From an uncultured Mediterranea sp. (GTDB lineage Bacteria; Bacteroidota; Bacteroidia; Bacteroidales; Bacteroidaceae): a DNA stretch of 8,245 nt. The stretch covers positions 1 to 8,245 of the forward strand of contig CAMGAL010000087.1 in NCBI GenBank assembly GCA_946007445.1. The letters run 5' to 3'. The position numbers and the translations under genes were made by a program. This document shows positions 6,570 through 8,245 of this stretch, in pieces. Position 1 is the first letter of the stretch, and each line of letters opens with the position of its first letter. The notes beneath the pieces are model-generated. The model was not told the DNA's origin, searched no databases, and saw only the letters and a list, made by a program, of their open reading frames with translations.

Positions 6570-7940
6570 ATGAAAGCCATGAAGAAACTGATTGTAGGAG
6601 CCTTGATGACAGGGCTATTCGGATTGACCTCCTGTGGTACAGGACAGAAGAAAGAAGCCGCGCAGCCGAGCTATGCGCAGCAGATGATTGCCTCGCACGG
6701 ACTGGGCGATTTCTATTGCAACCGCAGTTACCACGACAGCCTCCGCACGGTCATGTGGGACTACGTGTCGGGCCTGGTGGCCAATGCCGTGCTGCAGGCC
6801 TGGACGCTCTATCCCCAGCATGAAGAGTACTACCAGGCCGTCAAGGCCTTTGCCGACAACTCCACCAATGCCGACGGCACACAGATTACCAATGCCAAGG
6901 GACAGAATGCCCTCCGTCCCAGCAACATCGACGACCTGCCCGCCGGCAACGTCTACTTCGCTCTCTACGAGGAGGAGATGAAGCGCGGCCACGAACAGGA
7001 TGCCCAGCGCTACAAGAATGCCGCCACGATGATTCGCCAGAAGCTGAAGTATGACCACCAGCGCATTGCCGCGGGCCTGCCCGGCGAGGGAGGCTTCTTC
7101 CACAAAGCCATCTACCCCAACCAGATGTGGCTCGACGGCCTCTTCATGGGGTCGCCCATCTATGCCCGTTGGCAGCACTACTTCGGCGATGAGGCCGACA
7201 ACGAGAGCTGGAGCGACATAGCCCATCAGTTCAAGACCATCCACCGCTATACCTACGATGCCGACAAGCAGCTCAACTATCACGCCTGGTCGGCCACGCC
7301 CGAAGACGAAAACTCCTTCTGGGCCCGTCGCGAGGAGCCGCACAAGGGGTGCAGCCAGGAGTTCTGGGGTCGTGGCATGGGGTGGTACTTTGCCGCCCTG
7401 GTCGATGTGCTGGAGTACATGCCCCGCACCCACGCCGACTTCCCGGCCGTGCATGACATCCTCCGTCAGGTAGCTGCCGGCCTGAAGCGCTGGCAGGATG
7501 CCGATAGCGGCGTGTGGTACCAGCTCCTGCAGTACGATGCCACCCGCTGCGCCGACGGCGTGGGCGACACCATCGGTGGCCAGACTTACAATGTAGGCAC
7601 GCAACCCAACTACCTGGAGGCCTCCTGCTCGGGCATCTTCACCTACGCCTACCTCAAGGGCATCCGCCTGGGTCTGCTCGATGAGACCGAGTACCTGCCT
7701 GTGGCCGAAAAGGCCTACAACGGCCTGCTGCAGCAGTTCATCCGTCCGCGCGAGGATGGCAAGATAGACATCATTCAGACCTGTGCCTCAGCCGGCCTCG
7801 GCCCTGCCAAGGACCCCTCGCGCACGGGCACGGCCAACTACTACCTGGCCGGTAAGGATGTCACGGTGGTCGAGAATGAGGGCAAGGCCGTGGGCACCTT
7901 CATCATGGCCTCCGTAGAGTGGGAGCGCAGACAGCAATGA
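6570..7940 (+). CDS. GH105 unsaturated rhamnogalacturonyl/uronyl hydrolase, lipoprotein
   Basis: 456 residues. Residues 1-22 form a lipoprotein signal (LTS before Cys22), so it is predicted to sit on an envelope membrane. The rest is an alpha/alpha-barrel glycoside hydrolase of GH105 type. Family motifs in order: NIDDLPAGNVYFALYE (119-134, Asp121/Asp122), YPNQMWLDGLFMGSPIYARW (182-201) with the putative catalytic Asp189, EFWGRGMGWYFAALVDVLEY (264-283), and YLEASCSGIFTYAYLKGI (348-365). Such enzymes hydrate and remove 4,5-unsaturated uronic residues left at chain ends by polysaccharide lyases, as in rhamnogalacturonan or ulvan breakdown. The released sugar enters the KDG pathway. The precise substrate is not deducible. 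GH88 is the alternative, but the motif order fits GH105. The start is the ATG at 6570; a second ATG at 6579 would also keep the signal peptide. No TAnnTTTG box is visible in the gap, so it may be read from the DUF5715 promoter. Its TGA overlaps the ATG of a kdgK fragment. Confidence 0.9.
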   Translation: MKAMKKLIVGALMTGLFGLTSCGTGQKKEAAQPSYAQQMIASHGLGDFYCNRSYHDSLRTVMWDYVSGLVANAVLQAWTLYPQHEEYYQAVKAFADNSTNADGTQITNAKGQNALRPSNIDDLPAGNVYFALYEEEMKRGHEQDAQRYKNAATMIRQKLKYDHQRIAAGLPGEGGFFHKAIYPNQMWLDGLFMGSPIYARWQHYFGDEADNESWSDIAHQFKTIHRYTYDADKQLNYHAWSATPEDENSFWARREEPHKGCSQEFWGRGMGWYFAALVDVLEYMPRTHADFPAVHDILRQVAAGLKRWQDADSGVWYQLLQYDATRCADGVGDTIGGQTYNVGTQPNYLEASCSGIFTYAYLKGIRLGLLDETEYLPVAEKAYNGLLQQFIRPREDGKIDIIQTCASAGLGPAKDPSRTGTANYYLAGKDVTVVENEGKAVGTFIMASVEWERRQQ

Positions 7941-8044
7941 CACCCCGTTTCCAGCGCTTCGCGCAAGCTCGCGATTTCATAGCCACCTACGGCGGCAGCG
8001 AAGCCAATGTGGCCGTCTCGCTGGCCCGCTTCGTCCATCGGTGA
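7937..8044 (+). pseudogene. Fragment of a 2-keto-3-deoxygluconate kinase (KdgK, PfkB family)
   Basis: A 35-residue open frame starting at an ATG that shares ATGA with the GH105 stop. After TPRF it reads QRFAQARDFIATYGG (6-20) and SEANVAVSLARF. This is the N-terminal substrate-binding strip of KdgK, which phosphorylates 2-keto-3-deoxygluconate: the RFxQAxxF and YGGxEANVAVSLA blocks are nearly complete. The first dozen or so residues (the GExLLRL strand) are missing, and a TGA stops the frame after FVHR. Frame-shifted by one base, 8041-8060 reads VSRQPSE, which loosely resembles the next family block (FVTRLPxN). The remaining roughly 280 residues, including the ATP site, are absent. This cannot be an active kinase. 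It is best read as a relic left after deletion. It suits the GH105 neighbour, whose product feeds the same pathway. A short unrelated coding gene is unlikely given the match. Confidence 0.78.
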
Positions 8045-8060
8045 GCCGGCAACCCTCGGA

Positions 8061-8138
8061 AAACCACGGATTCGCACAAATGATACGGATAAACACAGAT
8101 TATTATTATCCGTCCTGATTCGTGTAAATCCTTGGTTT
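8061..8138. repeat. Long imperfect palindrome, REP-like or convergent terminator
   Basis: Left arm from 8061 (AAACCACGGATTCGCAC) pairs with the right arm ending at 8138 (GTGTAAATCCTTGGTTT). Pairs at 8061-8066, 8068-8072, 8075-8077 and 8079-8081 match their partners at 8133-8138, 8127-8131, 8122-8124 and 8118-8120. After a one-base bulge ACGGATA at 8085-8091 pairs with 8107-8113, leaving an AT-rich loop. The wording (ACGGATT.CACAAAT..ACGGATAAACACAGATTA) resembles dispersed intergenic sequences I associate with Bacteroides-type genomes, but I cannot check copy number. It lies between the kdgK fragment and the convergent gene at the window end, where a terminator would be expected. Confidence 0.72.
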
Positions 8139-8151
8139 CAAACTCATAAAC

Positions 8152-8245
8152 TTAAAAACTTACAGCCGCCAACCTTCTTCCAAAGGCCAAGTGATAGCCG
8201 TGGGCAATCGGTTCACGCGCCACGAAGTCGGGCCGCAGGCCGCAC
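8152..8245 (-). CDS. C-terminal end of an unrecognised gene (partial)
   Basis: Read on the - strand from the window edge, 30 codons end at a TAA at 8152-8154. The residues include CGLRPDFVAREPIAHGYHLA followed by FGRRLAAVSF. Third positions in this frame are mostly G or C in the first half, like the neighbouring genes, and the composition looks protein-like. The alternative - strand frame ending at 8160 gives a Trp-rich, less natural sequence. I do not recognise the family. A terminal phenylalanine could fit an outer-membrane barrel protein, but that is weak. It converges on the GH105 gene across the palindrome. Confidence 0.45.
   Translation of the reverse strand, partial: CGLRPDFVAREPIAHGYHLAFGRRLAAVSF

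Noticed and set aside
6615..7604. Long - strand open frame opposite the GH105 gene (329 codons)
   Set aside because: It is a shadow of the GH105 gene: repetitive Val/Gly/Ala/Leu composition with no domain, while the + strand frame carries all family motifs.

Overview
The window looks like an ordinary chromosomal stretch from a GC-rich member of the Bacteroidales. I base this on four things: the end of a sodium-pumping NQR subunit, Bacteroidales-type families (DUF3256, DUF5715 lipoprotein, TPR sensor kinase), weak or absent Shine-Dalgarno sequences, and a TAnnTTTG-type promoter box. I could not assign a genus. I found no rRNA, tRNA, CRISPR array, transposase or phage gene.

Layout. Positions 1-120 hold the last 39 codons of nqrF on the + strand. 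A 16-bp hairpin (143-178) follows and separates it from a convergent EamA-type transporter (189-1079, - strand). A leader with 11-bp direct repeats (1107-1161) lies upstream of that transporter. From 5698 back to 1186 four - strand genes are packed with gaps of 12 to 14 bases: truA, a second EamA transporter, a DUF3256 secreted protein, and a TPR sensor histidine kinase with no receiver domain. This is almost certainly one operon, read from a divergent promoter region at 5730-5760. The other side of that region drives a DUF5715 lipoprotein with a Zn-peptidase-like His/Asp/His pattern (5809-6477, + strand). After a 9-bp tandem repeat (6486-6545) comes a GH105 lipoprotein (6570-7940), a predicted unsaturated rhamnogalacturonyl or uronyl hydrolase. 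A broken piece of a KdgK-type sugar-acid kinase overlaps its stop codon. The window ends with a long imperfect palindrome (8061-8138) and the tail of an unrecognised - strand gene.

How it fits together. The truA operon joins a tRNA-modification housekeeping gene to envelope functions (export, a secreted protein, sensing), but its logic is not evident from sequence. The GH105 enzyme releases unsaturated uronic acid, which enters the 2-keto-3-deoxygluconate pathway, where KdgK acts. The kinase scrap beside it therefore looks like the relic of a former uronate-catabolism pair. The most notable non-coding features are two tandem repeats with similar transcript-sense motifs, AAC(AT)TCCTC, in the leaders of two unrelated genes, and the palindrome that begins where the kinase homology stops. 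I did not find a convincing new multi-gene system.
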